Positions 43,928 to 52,879 of a stretch of DNA of 64,000 nucleotides are shown piece by piece. The stretch's first letter is position 1. Every line of letters starts with the position of its first letter. Source of the stretch: Ornithinibacillus massiliensis (GTDB taxonomy: Bacteria; Bacillota; Bacilli; Bacillales; Amphibacillaceae). The stretch lies in the NCBI RefSeq assembly GCF_018310345.1, contig NZ_JAGXBY010000003.1:248001-312000 (forward strand). Reading direction: 5' to 3'. The notes beneath the pieces were generated by a model. It saw only the letters and a program-made list of their open reading frames with translations, was not told where the DNA came from and did not search any database. Position numbers and translations under genes: made by a program.

Positions 43928-45424
43928 TTACGCATTCTCCTTTACAACTGTAATATGATGTTTTTCTTTCGCCTCGGTTAACACTTCCCCTAACGTTTGA
44001 CGATAATAATGATATTGCTTTACCACATCATGTGATATAAGCTCTCCTGGAATAACAAGTGGAATGCCTGGTGGATATATCATTAACGTATCTGCACTGA
44101 TTCTTCCTACAGCCTCATCAATGGCGATGGACTCATGCTCAGCATAAAATGCCTCTCTTGGGCTTAGCATTAGTTCATTAACTTGGTCCGCTGTTACACT
44201 GGTAGACATGATGACGGTTCTCTCACCATATGTTTCCGCAATATCACGTAATGCTGTGACCAATTCTCCAATTGATTCTGCAGTGTCAGCTGGAGTAATG
44301 ACAGCCATCACGACATAGCCTTCCGCAAGCTCCATTTGAATTCCATATTTTTGTTTCAATATTGTATATACATCAAATCCGGTCAATCCAATTCCGTTCA
44401 CCCGGATTACTAATTTTGTCCAGTCATATGATTGATTAAATTGATTGACTACATAACCTTTCTTTAGCACTTCATATCTAGAATCTAACTCAATTTCAGA
44501 AATAGCCTTCTCCACGATAGGCTTTAAACTTTGATACTTTGCATTACCGAATAACGCTAACTCCCTTCTCGCTACATCCAAAGAGCTCATCAACAAGTAA
44601 TTAGCACTTGTCGACTGAAGCATACTTAGGAGCTTCTGGACTGCTTCCGGTGCTATTCGATTATGTTGTAAAAGTAGGAGTGAGCTTTGTGTTAAGGAGC
44701 CACCAGTCTTGTGCATACTGACTGTTATCCCATCTGCCCCCGCTTGGATTGGATCAATGATTTCATCTGATAGAAATGGCAAATGAGCACCATGTGCACT
44801 ATCTACGATGACAGCAATGTCTTGAGCATGTGCTAATTGGCATATCTTCTCTAAATCACTCATCGAACCAAAATACGTTGGATACGTAATTAATAATGCC
44901 TTAGCTTCTGGATGCTCCTTCATTGCACTTTCTACACTGGCTACCGAAACACCATGTGATATACCGAAATGATAGTCCACCTCTGGTTGGATAAACACGG
45001 GTCTTGCTCCACTTAAAATAATTCCATCCATTACAGATTTATGACCATTTCTAGGAACTAGTAATGTATCGCCTGGTTTGCATGTCGCCATAATCATGGT
45101 TTGAATTCCAACAGTTGTTCCATTTACTAGAAAATAGGCATGCTCTGCTCCAAAGGCATCGGCAGCTAAATCCTGAGCTTCTTTAATAACAGACTGTGGA
45201 TGGCTTAACAAATCTAATTCCTTCATGGAGTTAACATCCATTCGTAGCGCCATTTCCCCAAGTACTTCCTTCAACGGAGTCATAGCAGAACCCATTTTAT
45301 GACCTGGCACATCAAATGGGGTTACATCTTGTCTAGCATATTCTACTAGCGCATCAAATAAAGGCATCTTATCTTGATTCATTAACGGAATTGGACTCGC
45401 AACAAGCTCCTTTAAATGGTTCAT
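43928..45424 (-). CDS. speA: Arginine decarboxylase (Orn/Lys/Arg group III-like) SpeA
   Basis: A 498-residue PLP-dependent decarboxylase of the Orn/Lys/Arg family. The PLP lysine is in SMHKTGGSLTQSS, and the aspartate contact in IVDSAHGAHLPF. Together with SpeB it makes putrescine from arginine through agmatine, so arginine is the likely substrate; lysine or ornithine cannot be excluded from sequence. The ATG overlaps the last base of the metK stop. It is an essential member of the polyamine operon. Confidence 0.92.
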   Translation of the reverse strand: MNHLKELVASPIPLMNQDKMPLFDALVEYARQDVTPFDVPGHKMGSAMTPLKEVLGEMALRMDVNSMKELDLLSHPQSVIKEAQDLAADAFGAEHAYFLVNGTTVGIQTMIMATCKPGDTLLVPRNGHKSVMDGIILSGARPVFIQPEVDYHFGISHGVSVASVESAMKEHPEAKALLITYPTYFGSMSDLEKICQLAHAQDIAVIVDSAHGAHLPFLSDEIIDPIQAGADGITVSMHKTGGSLTQSSLLLLQHNRIAPEAVQKLLSMLQSTSANYLLMSSLDVARRELALFGNAKYQSLKPIVEKAISEIELDSRYEVLKKGYVVNQFNQSYDWTKLVIRVNGIGLTGFDVYTILKQKYGIQMELAEGYVVMAVITPADTAESIGELVTALRDIAETYGERTVIMSTSVTADQVNELMLSPREAFYAEHESIAIDEAVGRISADTLMIYPPGIPLVIPGELISHDVVKQYHYYRQTLGEVLTEAKEKHHITVVKENA

Positions 45425-46611
45425 TACCGTAGAACCCCAGCATATGCATAGTTTGCTAACGCTTCTTGTAACGCTTCTACTTTATCAGTTCTTTCCCATG
45501 TAACATCTAAGTCATGACGACCAAAATGTCCATATGCTGCCACTTGTTTATATTGTGGCTTACGCAAGTTCAGCATGTTAATAATACCTGCAGGGGTAAG
45601 ATCAAAAACTTCTCGTATGGCCTTAAGCAATTGTTCATGTTCGACTGTCTCTGTGCCGAATGTATCGATAGAAATACTAATGGGTTCACTGACACCAATC
45701 GCATAAGATAATTGAATCTCGCAACGTTTGGCAAATCCGGAAGCTACGATATTCTTCGCTACATAACGTGCTGCATATGCAGCTGAACGATCAACCTTAG
45801 TACTATCTTTACCAGAGAACGCTCCACCACCATGCTTAGCAGCTCCTCCGTAGGTGTCGACAATAATTTTTCTACCAGTTAACCCTGTATCTCCATGTGG
45901 GCCACCAATAACAAAACGACCAGTCGGATTAATCAAAATACGGAATTCTTCATTCATTCCGTAATCACGTGCAATTTGTTTAATAATACTTTCTTTTACA
46001 TACGTTTCAAATTTATCTTTATCAAAGTCCTCATCATGCTGAATAGACATTAAAACCGTATCAATGATGGGCTGTTTAGGATTCGTATAATCAATGGTAA
46101 CTTGTGATTTCATATCCGGGCGTGCCCAAGTGAATTCACCTTGTTTACGGAGTTGAGAAGCACGTTTCACTAATTTATGAGCTATTTCAATTGCTAATGG
46201 CATGTAAGAATCCGTTTCATCTGTTGCATAGCCAAACATAATTCCTTGATCACCAGCACCTATTGCTTTACTATCACTGGAGACATTTACTCCCATAGCA
46301 ATATCAGGTGATTGAGTGTGAAGAAGAACTTCTACATTACAAGAACTTCCATCAATTCCATAACGATTATCCGTGTACCCAATCTCAATCAGCGTGTTTC
46401 GGACAATTTTTTCCACATTTAGATTCGCTTTGGTAGTTATTTCACCACCAACAATAACTGTATTTGTTGTTGTAAATACTTCACAGGCAACCCTTGAACT
46501 TGGGTCCTGTTCTAATGCAGCATCTAATATTGCATCAGAAATTTGATCGGCAATTTTATCCGGATGTCCTTCTGATACAGACTCCGACGTAAATAATATT
46601 TTATCTGACAA
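45424..46611 (-). CDS. metK: S-adenosylmethionine synthase MetK
   Basis: A 395-residue enzyme that makes SAM from methionine and ATP. Signatures are [51 protein letters not shown] and GGGAFSGKD. The start is a TTG at 46609-46611 with GGAAGGGATGG upstream. It heads the polyamine operon, supplying the SAM that SpeD consumes. A structured leader with a terminator and a TTGACA/TACTAT promoter lies upstream. Confidence 0.97.
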   Translation of the reverse strand: MSDKILFTSESVSEGHPDKIADQISDAILDAALEQDPSSRVACEVFTTTNTVIVGGEITTKANLNVEKIVRNTLIEIGYTDNRYGIDGSSCNVEVLLHTQSPDIAMGVNVSSDSKAIGAGDQGIMFGYATDETDSYMPLAIEIAHKLVKRASQLRKQGEFTWARPDMKSQVTIDYTNPKQPIIDTVLMSIQHDEDFDKDKFETYVKESIIKQIARDYGMNEEFRILINPTGRFVIGGPHGDTGLTGRKIIVDTYGGAAKHGGGAFSGKDSTKVDRSAAYAARYVAKNIVASGFAKRCEIQLSYAIGVSEPISISIDTFGTETVEHEQLLKAIREVFDLTPAGIINMLNLRKPQYKQVAAYGHFGRHDLDVTWERTDKVEALQEALANYAYAGVLR

Positions 46612-46649
46612 AATTTACCATCCCTTCCATTTTTTTCATTTCAGGGCAT

Positions 46650-46839
46650 AAAAAAAGCTCTCCTACAACCTAAGGAAAGCTTCGATAAATATCAGCTGCT
46701 ATCCTCTTATTGTTCACAAAACAAAGCTGTTTTGCGCTCAGGTTGGGCCCCATATCTGACTATTAATCAAACTGGTTTGCCACCGCATCTTCGACCCCTC
46801 GTCTCAGCGGCTATTAATAAGATAGACTTTTATTATGCT
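46650..46839 (-). promoter_or_regulatory. Riboswitch-like leader of metK (divergent S-box / SAM-I-like)
   Basis: On the reverse strand a closing stem (CTATC-TTATT at 46816-46825 with AATAA-GAG-GATAG at 46699-46711) encloses three further hairpins. P2 (GCCGC/GCGGT, 46811 to 46782) has a kink-turn-like TGA/GA loop and a GGGG-rich loop. GGCAAACC (46774-46781) and GGGGCCCAACCTG (46739-46751) resemble the SAM-I GGCAACC and GGTGCCAATTCC blocks. A terminator (AAGCTTTCCT/AGGAGAGCTT plus T7) ends the leader at 46650-46682. It deviates from the S-box consensus, so the SAM ligand is inferred. Confidence 0.6.
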
Positions 46840-46845
46840 GGATTA

Positions 46846-46874
46846 ATAGTAAAACATATTAGTATTCATGTCAA
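46846..46874 (-). promoter_or_regulatory. SigA promoter of the metK-spe operon
   Basis: TTGACA (complement of 46869-46874) and TACTAT (complement of 46846-46851) are separated by exactly 17 bases. Transcription would begin near 46839, just before the structured leader. Confidence 0.8.
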
Positions 46875-46944
46875 TTTCTTTTTTTGTCGATTGTAACAGA
46901 AAAATTTTCCATTCATCAACTAGTGACCTTCCGTCATAATAAAG

Positions 46945-47002
46945 AAAAATCCGAACCTATTCCCACTCTGATAAAGAATGTCCAATAGATATTCGGATTT
47001 TT
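46945..47002 (-). terminator. Terminator of the NEW3-ABC operon
   Basis: The arms AAAAATCCGAA / TTCGGATTTTT pair around a 36-base loop that can form further pairs. It lies 36 bases past the permease stop. Confidence 0.75.
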
Positions 47003-47037
47003 GATTTTCTAGTGACTATTCATAATAGATTCGCTTA

Positions 47038-48081
47038 TTAATTTGTCCTGATTTCTTGTTTAATGAACCAGTTATACGCAATTATAAAGCAGATTAACGT
47101 TGCTGCAATAAGACCGGTTAATTGAGGCCATATTAGTAATAGACTCTGTCCAAGTGGTAATGGTCCTGCTATCGCCCCTACCGTCTGTTCCATTGTCAAT
47201 GGCCCTAAAGTTCTTACCCCAGGTGAAAGTAAGGTAGTGGTAGATTCAGAGAATAAATAGCTCGGTGATAGTCGATATAAATTTAGAATCGTTTCTTGTC
47301 TACTAATAGCCTCGTCCACACTTGAAATGGCCTGTGAATCTAAATAGCTTTTACTAATAAAATCAATGATCATATTGTAAAAGATACTAAAGAATATCCA
47401 AACTGCGATTCCAGATAAGGCGGACGTAGCAGCTTGTTTAAACCTTACAGAAAATAGAATTCCTAGATTTAACCAGAAAGCGATATAGACAATACACAAT
47501 ACTAAAAAGCATACGATTCGAATAAACTCTTCAAACGTAATTGGTAACCCAATAATGATAATCCCTAATGCCATCACGAGAAATCCAAGTGCAAAGAATA
47601 ATACAACATTAACTAATAAGGCGGCAACAAATTTTGCATTAATGACATAATCTCTAGGAATCGGTTGTGCCATTAAACGAGTCAATGTTCCCTTATTCCG
47701 TTCTGAATTTATCGCATCAAATCCTAGTGCAACACCGAGCAAGGGCCCTAGAAACGTTACAAACGTAATAAACGGTGGTAAAGTACCATCTGAAGTAGTA
47801 AATAGTTTCAAGAATAAGTAAGAATCTTTTGCAATCTGCTTTGCTTCATCGGATTGATCTAAAGCATCTTTTATCGTTGTAATCGCTGTGTACAACGAAC
47901 CAAGACAGGTTAAGCCAATTATGATGAGTAAGATAATTATTCTCCAACTTCTAATATAGTCAGTAAACTCTTTTCGTACGATTGAACCAAATACAGATGT
48001 TCTTTTTACTTTCTTATCTCGTTCTTCCGTATTGGCTTGTTTTTTGAAGGTAATCTTAGATAGAACTTGCTCAAGCTTCAT
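47038..48081 (-). CDS. ABC-2-type transporter permease
   Basis: About 347 residues with six predicted helices and a long loop between the first two (about 60-100), plus a long extracytoplasmic loop near 240-300. RNKGTLTRLMAQPIPRDYVI is the typical ABC-2 coupling segment. The ATG at 48079-48081 overlaps the ATPase gene by 11 bases. It acts with the ATPase at 48071-49024. The substrate is unknown; the NEW3 protein encoded first in the operon may be its external partner. Confidence 0.85.
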   Translation of the reverse strand: MKLEQVLSKITFKKQANTEERDKKVKRTSVFGSIVRKEFTDYIRSWRIIILLIIIGLTCLGSLYTAITTIKDALDQSDEAKQIAKDSYLFLKLFTTSDGTLPPFITFVTFLGPLLGVALGFDAINSERNKGTLTRLMAQPIPRDYVINAKFVAALLVNVVLFFALGFLVMALGIIIIGLPITFEEFIRIVCFLVLCIVYIAFWLNLGILFSVRFKQAATSALSGIAVWIFFSIFYNMIIDFISKSYLDSQAISSVDEAISRQETILNLYRLSPSYLFSESTTTLLSPGVRTLGPLTMEQTVGAIAGPLPLGQSLLLIWPQLTGLIAATLICFIIAYNWFIKQEIRTN

Positions 48082-49024
48082 TTGTTTCACGCCCTTCAAA
48101 ATACAGATGATAAATCTCGTCTAAACCGTAATTTTTCTTACTAATATTCGTTAGATTTATATCATAGGACATAACAGTTCTAGCAATGGTCGGTGTAATA
48201 TCTTTATCACAATAAATCTCCATGGTATTGTGATTAAGTTGCTCCACTCGACTCACTTCCTTCATTCCCTTTATGTCGTTCACCATGTAATCATCAATTG
48301 GGTCGGCTTCTACATGGACAATATAAGCTTCATTTTTAAATAATTGTCCAGCTAAATCATCCATATTCCCTTTCGCGAGTAACTTTCCTTTAACGAATAT
48401 TCCAACTCGATCGCATATCTGCTGTACCTGATGCAAGTGATGGGAAGAGAGTAGTACCGTTATGTTCTTCTCTTTATTCAACTTGTTAATCAAGCTTAAT
48501 AGCTCCCGTACACCTTCCGGATCAATTCCAAGGGTCGGTTCGTCTAAAATAATAACTTCTGGGTTCTTAATTAATACATCAGCTAGGCCAAGCCGTTGCT
48601 TCATACCACGAGAATACTTTCCAGTTTTCTTATGCATAGCCCCCCCTAGACCTAGTTGCTCTAGCAATGAGCGGGCACGTTTTTCAGCTTCTTCCCTCGG
48701 AATTTCATTTAAGGATGCCGTATATAAGAGATTCTCATAGCCTGTCATATTTTGATAGAATCCCAGATCATCTGGTAGATAACCTACTCGCTTTTTTACT
48801 TCAAGTGGATTTCTTGTTGGGTCAATCCCACAGACATGGACATTTCCACTTGTCGGCTCTGTCAAACCTAATAACATAAAAATGGTTGTTGATTTTCCAG
48901 CACCATTCGGGCCTAATAATCCAAAAATCTCTCCTTTTTGGATGGAGAGGGATAACTTATCAACTGCAGGTACATCGTCATAGATTTTGCTAAGCTCTTG
49001 TATTTCAATAATTGCCTCATTCAC
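48071..49024 (-). CDS. ABC transporter ATPase
   Basis: A 317-residue ATPase. Walker A is GPNGAGKSTT, the signature YSRGMKQRLGLADVL, Walker B VIILDEPTLGIDP, and the switch LSSHHLHQVQQIC. The C-terminal 90 residues are an added regulatory domain common in ABC-2-type exporters. The start is a GTG at 49022-49024 seven bases after GGAGGAG. The gene lies 3 bases past the NEW3 gene, so the three genes form an operon. Confidence 0.88.
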   Translation of the reverse strand: MNEAIIEIQELSKIYDDVPAVDKLSLSIQKGEIFGLLGPNGAGKSTTIFMLLGLTEPTSGNVHVCGIDPTRNPLEVKKRVGYLPDDLGFYQNMTGYENLLYTASLNEIPREEAEKRARSLLEQLGLGGAMHKKTGKYSRGMKQRLGLADVLIKNPEVIILDEPTLGIDPEGVRELLSLINKLNKEKNITVLLSSHHLHQVQQICDRVGIFVKGKLLAKGNMDDLAGQLFKNEAYIVHVEADPIDDYMVNDIKGMKEVSRVEQLNHNTMEIYCDKDITPTIARTVMSYDINLTNISKKNYGLDEIYHLYFEGRETNEA

Positions 49025-49027
49025 TCG

Positions 49028-50170
49028 TTATCTCCTCCCATATTTTCTAACAATAGAATACAATCCACCTACTACCACTAAAATAATTCCAAATCCAGCA
49101 AATCCCCAAGCAGTAGAGGTTTTAACTGATATACGGAAATTAGCATCAGAGGAAGCTTCAGCACTAGATGCACTAAACGTGGTCACATAATCCCCTGCTA
49201 TAGCATCTTTTGGTGCTTTTAACGTAGCTTTAACGGTAGCATTTTCTCCCGCCTTTAGTGTAGAAATGGTATCCGTGTCAAACTCTACTTCCCATTTTGG
49301 TGGAGTAGTTGATTTTAGATTAATATCCGTCAGATCCACGCTTCCTGTATTTTCAACTACTAAATCAACAACCGTATCTCCTCCAGCTGTAATATCATCA
49401 CTTAGTACGCCATCTGGAGTGGTTAATGTTAACCCATACGTGCCGGTAATGACAGCTTCTAATTCGATTTCACTAGAGGTTCCACCAGATTGTGCACTTA
49501 CAGGAATTTTATACGTATCTGATTTTGCATTATTAGCAGGTGTCACAACAATTTCTATCTTTTTTTCCTCATTTGGTTCCAGTGTGACCGATGTAACAGC
49601 CTTTCCATCTACTTTAAATTCGGTATTCCATCCATTTGGAGCTTTTGAGGTTAAGGAATAATGCTGCTCTTCTGCCGTTTGGTTTTTCAATGTCGTATTA
49701 TATTCAAAAGTTGAATCTGTATGTCCTTGCATATTTGGTTGGTCAATCGTGAAATTTGTTTTAAATGTACCTTTCTCTGTAACATTTACCACTAACCCTA
49801 ATGTACTTGTACTACTTCCATCTGCTACTAAATCAAATTCATAGGTTCCTTTATCCACCTGAAGTGGTACAGTTACAACTAATCGTATATCTTGTTCATC
49901 GTTCGGACGAATTGATAATTGCTCAATACTCGTTCCATTTGCTGTGATTTGATATTCCCAATCCTTTGGTAATCCTTTCATCCCAAAACTAACATTTTCA
50001 ATGGAACTACCAGAATTAATAATAGAGACATTGTACTCAATATCCTCCCCAGGTGATACAGATAATCCCGTGTATGGAGTATAGACAGAGACCTCTGCAT
50101 AAACAGTTGAAGTAAGTAACATCCCCCCCAATACTACTGCTAATAGTGAATAGAACATCTTTTTAAGCAT
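49028..50170 (-). CDS. Secreted membrane-anchored NEW3-domain protein
   Basis: A 380-residue protein with a signal peptide (cleavage near TVYAEV), three repeated immunoglobulin-like NEW3 domains (about 35-130, 140-235 and 240-345; each ends in a strand such as DIRLVVTVPLQVDKGTYEF), and a C-terminal membrane helix (about 352-372) with a basic tail. NEW3 domains often bind extracellular ligands such as sugars or cell-wall polymers. It is the first gene of an ABC operon and faces a divergent ECF sigma factor gene. Confidence 0.82.
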   Translation of the reverse strand: MLKKMFYSLLAVVLGGMLLTSTVYAEVSVYTPYTGLSVSPGEDIEYNVSIINSGSSIENVSFGMKGLPKDWEYQITANGTSIEQLSIRPNDEQDIRLVVTVPLQVDKGTYEFDLVADGSSTSTLGLVVNVTEKGTFKTNFTIDQPNMQGHTDSTFEYNTTLKNQTAEEQHYSLTSKAPNGWNTEFKVDGKAVTSVTLEPNEEKKIEIVVTPANNAKSDTYKIPVSAQSGGTSSEIELEAVITGTYGLTLTTPDGVLSDDITAGGDTVVDLVVENTGSVDLTDINLKSTTPPKWEVEFDTDTISTLKAGENATVKATLKAPKDAIAGDYVTTFSASSAEASSDANFRISVKTSTAWGFAGFGIILVVVGGLYSIVRKYGRR

Positions 50171-50252
50171 CTGACATATCCTCCTCTATTTTCAAAAATT
50201 CATCTATGATACGTGCAAGATTAAAAGATGGATTTAATTTTTTATAATTTTT

Positions 50253-50276
50253 CCATATTTTTTTGCTAAGATATGG
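50253..50276. promoter_or_regulatory. Inverted repeat between the ECF sigma gene and the NEW3 operon
   Basis: CCATAT (50253-50258) and ATATGG (50271-50276) form an inverted repeat with a 12-base spacer. It lies in the 132-base divergent promoter region and may be an operator or part of the ECF promoter. Confidence 0.35.
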
Positions 50277-50302
50277 TCAGTGAATGTGAAGGGGGTAAAA
50301 TA

Positions 50303-50866
50303 ATGGATACGAAACAAGATGAGAAACTACTAAAATTAATGGCTAAAGGCTCTCAAGCTGCTTTCAATCAATTCTATGAAACCTATGTATCCTTTGTCCT
50401 TCAAATTGCGATAACTGTATTAGCAGACCGCCAAGAAGCAGAGGATATTTGTCATGATGTCTTTATCGAAGTATTTCAAAAACCGATGCAATACAAGCCA
50501 GATAAAGGTAGTGTAAAGGCTTGGTTAGCGGTTAAAACACGAAGTAGATGTATCGATCGTCTCAGAAAGCATCAACCTGTCTTATTAAATAAACTAGAAA
50601 AACTTGATACAATACAATCAGTTAAATTGGAAATGTACGTTTTAAAGGAGATAGAGAAAGAGATTTTAGAAGATGCAATTAATAAACTTCCGCCAAAACA
50701 ACGGGAGCTTATATACGGGGCTTATTTTGAAGGTAAAACACAACGGGAGCTTGCAACAATTTACGGGAAACCAATTGGGACAATTAAATCTTCGATACGT
50801 TATGGACTACAGAACCTACGCAAGCAAAAGTCCTTACTTCATTGGGCAAGAACTGATAAGGAGTGA
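50303..50866 (+). CDS. ECF-type RNA polymerase sigma factor
   Basis: A 187-residue extracytoplasmic-function sigma factor. Region 2 covers about 15-85 (AFNQFYETYVSFVLQIA, EAEDICHDVFIEVFQKP) and region 4 about 115-175 (LPPKQRELIYGAYFEGKTQRELATIYGKPIGTIKSSI). The ATG at 50303 follows AAGGGGGT and is preferred to the longer frame. It is co-transcribed with an anti-sigma gene 9 bases downstream. Its target promoters are unknown. Confidence 0.9.
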   Translation: MDTKQDEKLLKLMAKGSQAAFNQFYETYVSFVLQIAITVLADRQEAEDICHDVFIEVFQKPMQYKPDKGSVKAWLAVKTRSRCIDRLRKHQPVLLNKLEKLDTIQSVKLEMYVLKEIEKEILEDAINKLPPKQRELIYGAYFEGKTQRELATIYGKPIGTIKSSIRYGLQNLRKQKSLLHWARTDKE

Positions 50867-50875
50867 AACGCACGA

Positions 50876-51595
50876 ATGAAACATATCCCAGAAGAATTCA
50901 TGATTGATTATGTATTAGGGAATTTATCAAACGAAAAACGTCAATCAATGGATGAACATATATACCGGTGTTCACATTGTCAGGAAGAATTAACGTCGTG
51001 GAAGTTACTACTAAGTAACAATCAGAAGGTAACCCCTTCTGAAAGCTTAAATAAACGAATTAAAAACACCATTCATATAAAAGGGCACTTTAAACCAAAG
51101 ATAGGAAATCGTAAAGCCTTCTATTTCATTGCAGGTGCAGCAGCTTTATTCATTATCTGCTTAGGTCTATTGCAAATTACCCAACAGCAGCCAATTGCAG
51201 ATAGTAGTGACCAAGAATATTTAACTGCACAATATGATTTAATACCGGAACAACCTTTCATGAATAACCCAGCTACTAATCAACTCGATATCATCCCGGT
51301 GACAATGGATCAAAATATTACCGGTAACATATGGTTAAATGAAGTAACCAATGAATTGTATCTACAGGTTGAAGGGCTTAGACCTTTGGAAAGTCAGGAT
51401 TATCAAGTATGGCTTGTCCGAAATGATAATGACTGGCAGGATGAGCTACTACATCTAAAGAATGGAATGGTTCATGTGTATTATAAGGGACCCGATGTGC
51501 AAACAATCCGTTTTATTAAAGTAAGTGTTGAACCACTAGGAGGTAGTAGGGTACCTACAGGGCCAGAGACTTTGTATATTGATTTACAGCAGTAA
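50876..51595 (+). CDS. Membrane anti-sigma factor with zinc-binding motif
   Basis: A 239-residue anti-sigma factor. The N-terminal cytoplasmic domain contains HIYRCSHCQEEL, a His-x3-Cys-x2-Cys zinc anti-sigma motif. A single membrane helix lies at about 82-102 (FYFIAGAAALFIICLGLLQI), and the exterior C-terminal domain (about 140-239) matches the RskA type. It should hold the adjacent ECF sigma factor inactive until proteolysis or a redox change releases it. It ends at a strong terminator. Confidence 0.88.
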   Translation: MKHIPEEFMIDYVLGNLSNEKRQSMDEHIYRCSHCQEELTSWKLLLSNNQKVTPSESLNKRIKNTIHIKGHFKPKIGNRKAFYFIAGAAALFIICLGLLQITQQQPIADSSDQEYLTAQYDLIPEQPFMNNPATNQLDIIPVTMDQNITGNIWLNEVTNELYLQVEGLRPLESQDYQVWLVRNDNDWQDELLHLKNGMVHVYYKGPDVQTIRFIKVSVEPLGGSRVPTGPETLYIDLQQ

Positions 51596-51629
51596 GGAAA
51601 AGGTTGAGTCTAGGACATAACTATAAAAA

Positions 51630-51686
51630 TTAAAGGAAAAACCGAATGATATACGATACTAGGTAATCATTCGGTTTTTCCTTTAA
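51630..51686. terminator. Bidirectional terminator anti-sigma / azlD
   Basis: A stem of about 22 bp (arms around AAAGGAAAAACCGAATGAT) separates two convergent operons, with A- and T-tracts on both sides. Confidence 0.92.
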
Positions 51687-51730
51687 ATAATTCTTTTTCT
51701 CGAACTCAAGCGATTACGCATGTATATAAT

Positions 51731-52027
51731 TTATAAGGTTGTTAATAAAAACACGGATAATATAGCTCCAATGACGACAAAAATAACATTTAATCCGATA
51801 TAGGCTAGAACTACTGCGACTAGTCCACCAACTAATCCAATATGTGGTTTATCTGGATTTACACTTAATACACCAGGAAAAATTAAAGCACCTAATGCTG
51901 CATATGGAATTGCATTTAACCAACGGTTTACCCAATCCTTAAATTGTAATTTGTCTACAATAAATGCTGGAATAATCCTTGGAATCATGGTTACTAAAGA
52001 CATACCAATGATAATGAACCATATCAT
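51731..52027 (-). CDS. azlD: AzlD-family branched-chain amino acid export subunit
   Basis: A 98-residue membrane protein with three to four helices, matching AzlD (IPRIIPAFIVDKLQFKDWVNRWLNAIPYAALGALIFPG). It works with AzlC in exporting branched-chain amino acids, including the 4-azaleucine analogue in B. subtilis. It overlaps the azlC stop by 4 bases. No azlB repressor is nearby. Confidence 0.9.
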   Translation of the reverse strand: MIWFIIIGMSLVTMIPRIIPAFIVDKLQFKDWVNRWLNAIPYAALGALIFPGVLSVNPDKPHIGLVGGLVAVVLAYIGLNVIFVVIGAILSVFLLTTL

Positions 52028-52752
52028 GAGCGTTCCCCCTTCAACAAAAAGACACCACTATATCCACCAAGCACTGTACCGACAACAATTGCCCAACCAC
52101 TACTCATGAACTGAAGACAAATAGCATTAATCAACATCGCAATAAGCGCAATTAAGCCTACTCTTAGCTCCTTTTTGACGGAAGGAACTAATAAACCGAT
52201 GAACATGGCATATAGCGCAATTCCCATACTTTGACTCAAAGCTTCTGGAATAATTTCCCCTAACACACCGCCAAGTAATGAACCAATAACCCAAGATAGG
52301 TATGCAATTAAGGTGAGCGAAGCATAAAAGAAAAATCCCTTCTCTTCTTTTGCTTCTTTCGTATGTAAGGAAGAAACAGCAAATGTCTCATCCGTTAGCC
52401 CTAATGCTAATGGCAGCTTCCACTTTAACGCAACCGGCCGCATTCGATTCATAAAGGATAAGCTCATCACAAAATGACGAAAGTTTAAAACAAAGGTTGC
52501 GATAATGATTTCCACAGCCCCTGCACCAAGAGCAATCATATTGGCTCCCATAAATTGACTTGCTCCAGCAAATACCAATACACTCATTAACGTAAGCTCT
52601 GTTAATGTAAGTCCTGCCTGTTTCGCAAGAACTCCGTAGGTTATCGCAATGGGTATATAACCAAGCATGATAGGAAAACCTACTGTTAGACCGCGTTTAA
52701 GCATGGTCATAGACGTAGATACAGTATTCTTTGTTACGTTAACGGTCTCCAT
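52024..52752 (-). CDS. azlC: AzlC-family amino acid permease
   Basis: About 242 residues with roughly eight helices, matching AzlC (GYIPIAITYGVLAKQAGL, VFAGASQFMGANMI, FRHFVMSLSFM). It forms the transport partner of AzlD. The ATG at 52750-52752 stands after GGAGGAGACTAGG; the longer frame would start inside that site. Confidence 0.9.
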   Translation of the reverse strand: METVNVTKNTVSTSMTMLKRGLTVGFPIMLGYIPIAITYGVLAKQAGLTLTELTLMSVLVFAGASQFMGANMIALGAGAVEIIIATFVLNFRHFVMSLSFMNRMRPVALKWKLPLALGLTDETFAVSSLHTKEAKEEKGFFFYASLTLIAYLSWVIGSLLGGVLGEIIPEALSQSMGIALYAMFIGLLVPSVKKELRVGLIALIAMLINAICLQFMSSGWAIVVGTVLGGYSGVFLLKGERS

Positions 52753-52840
52753 CCTAGTCTCCTCCACTCAGAAATTTTAACTAATTATAACTGATTTTAT
52801 TAGTGGTGAAAACTGTTCAAACTTAATCTTTTCATTATAA

Positions 52841-52867
52841 AAAAGAAAATCTGCACTAACGTACAGA
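52841..52867 (-). terminator. Terminator of map
   Basis: The reverse-strand stem TCTGTAC / GTGCAGA is followed by a T-rich tail. Confidence 0.75.
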
Positions 52868-52879
52868 CCTCCTAAAGAA

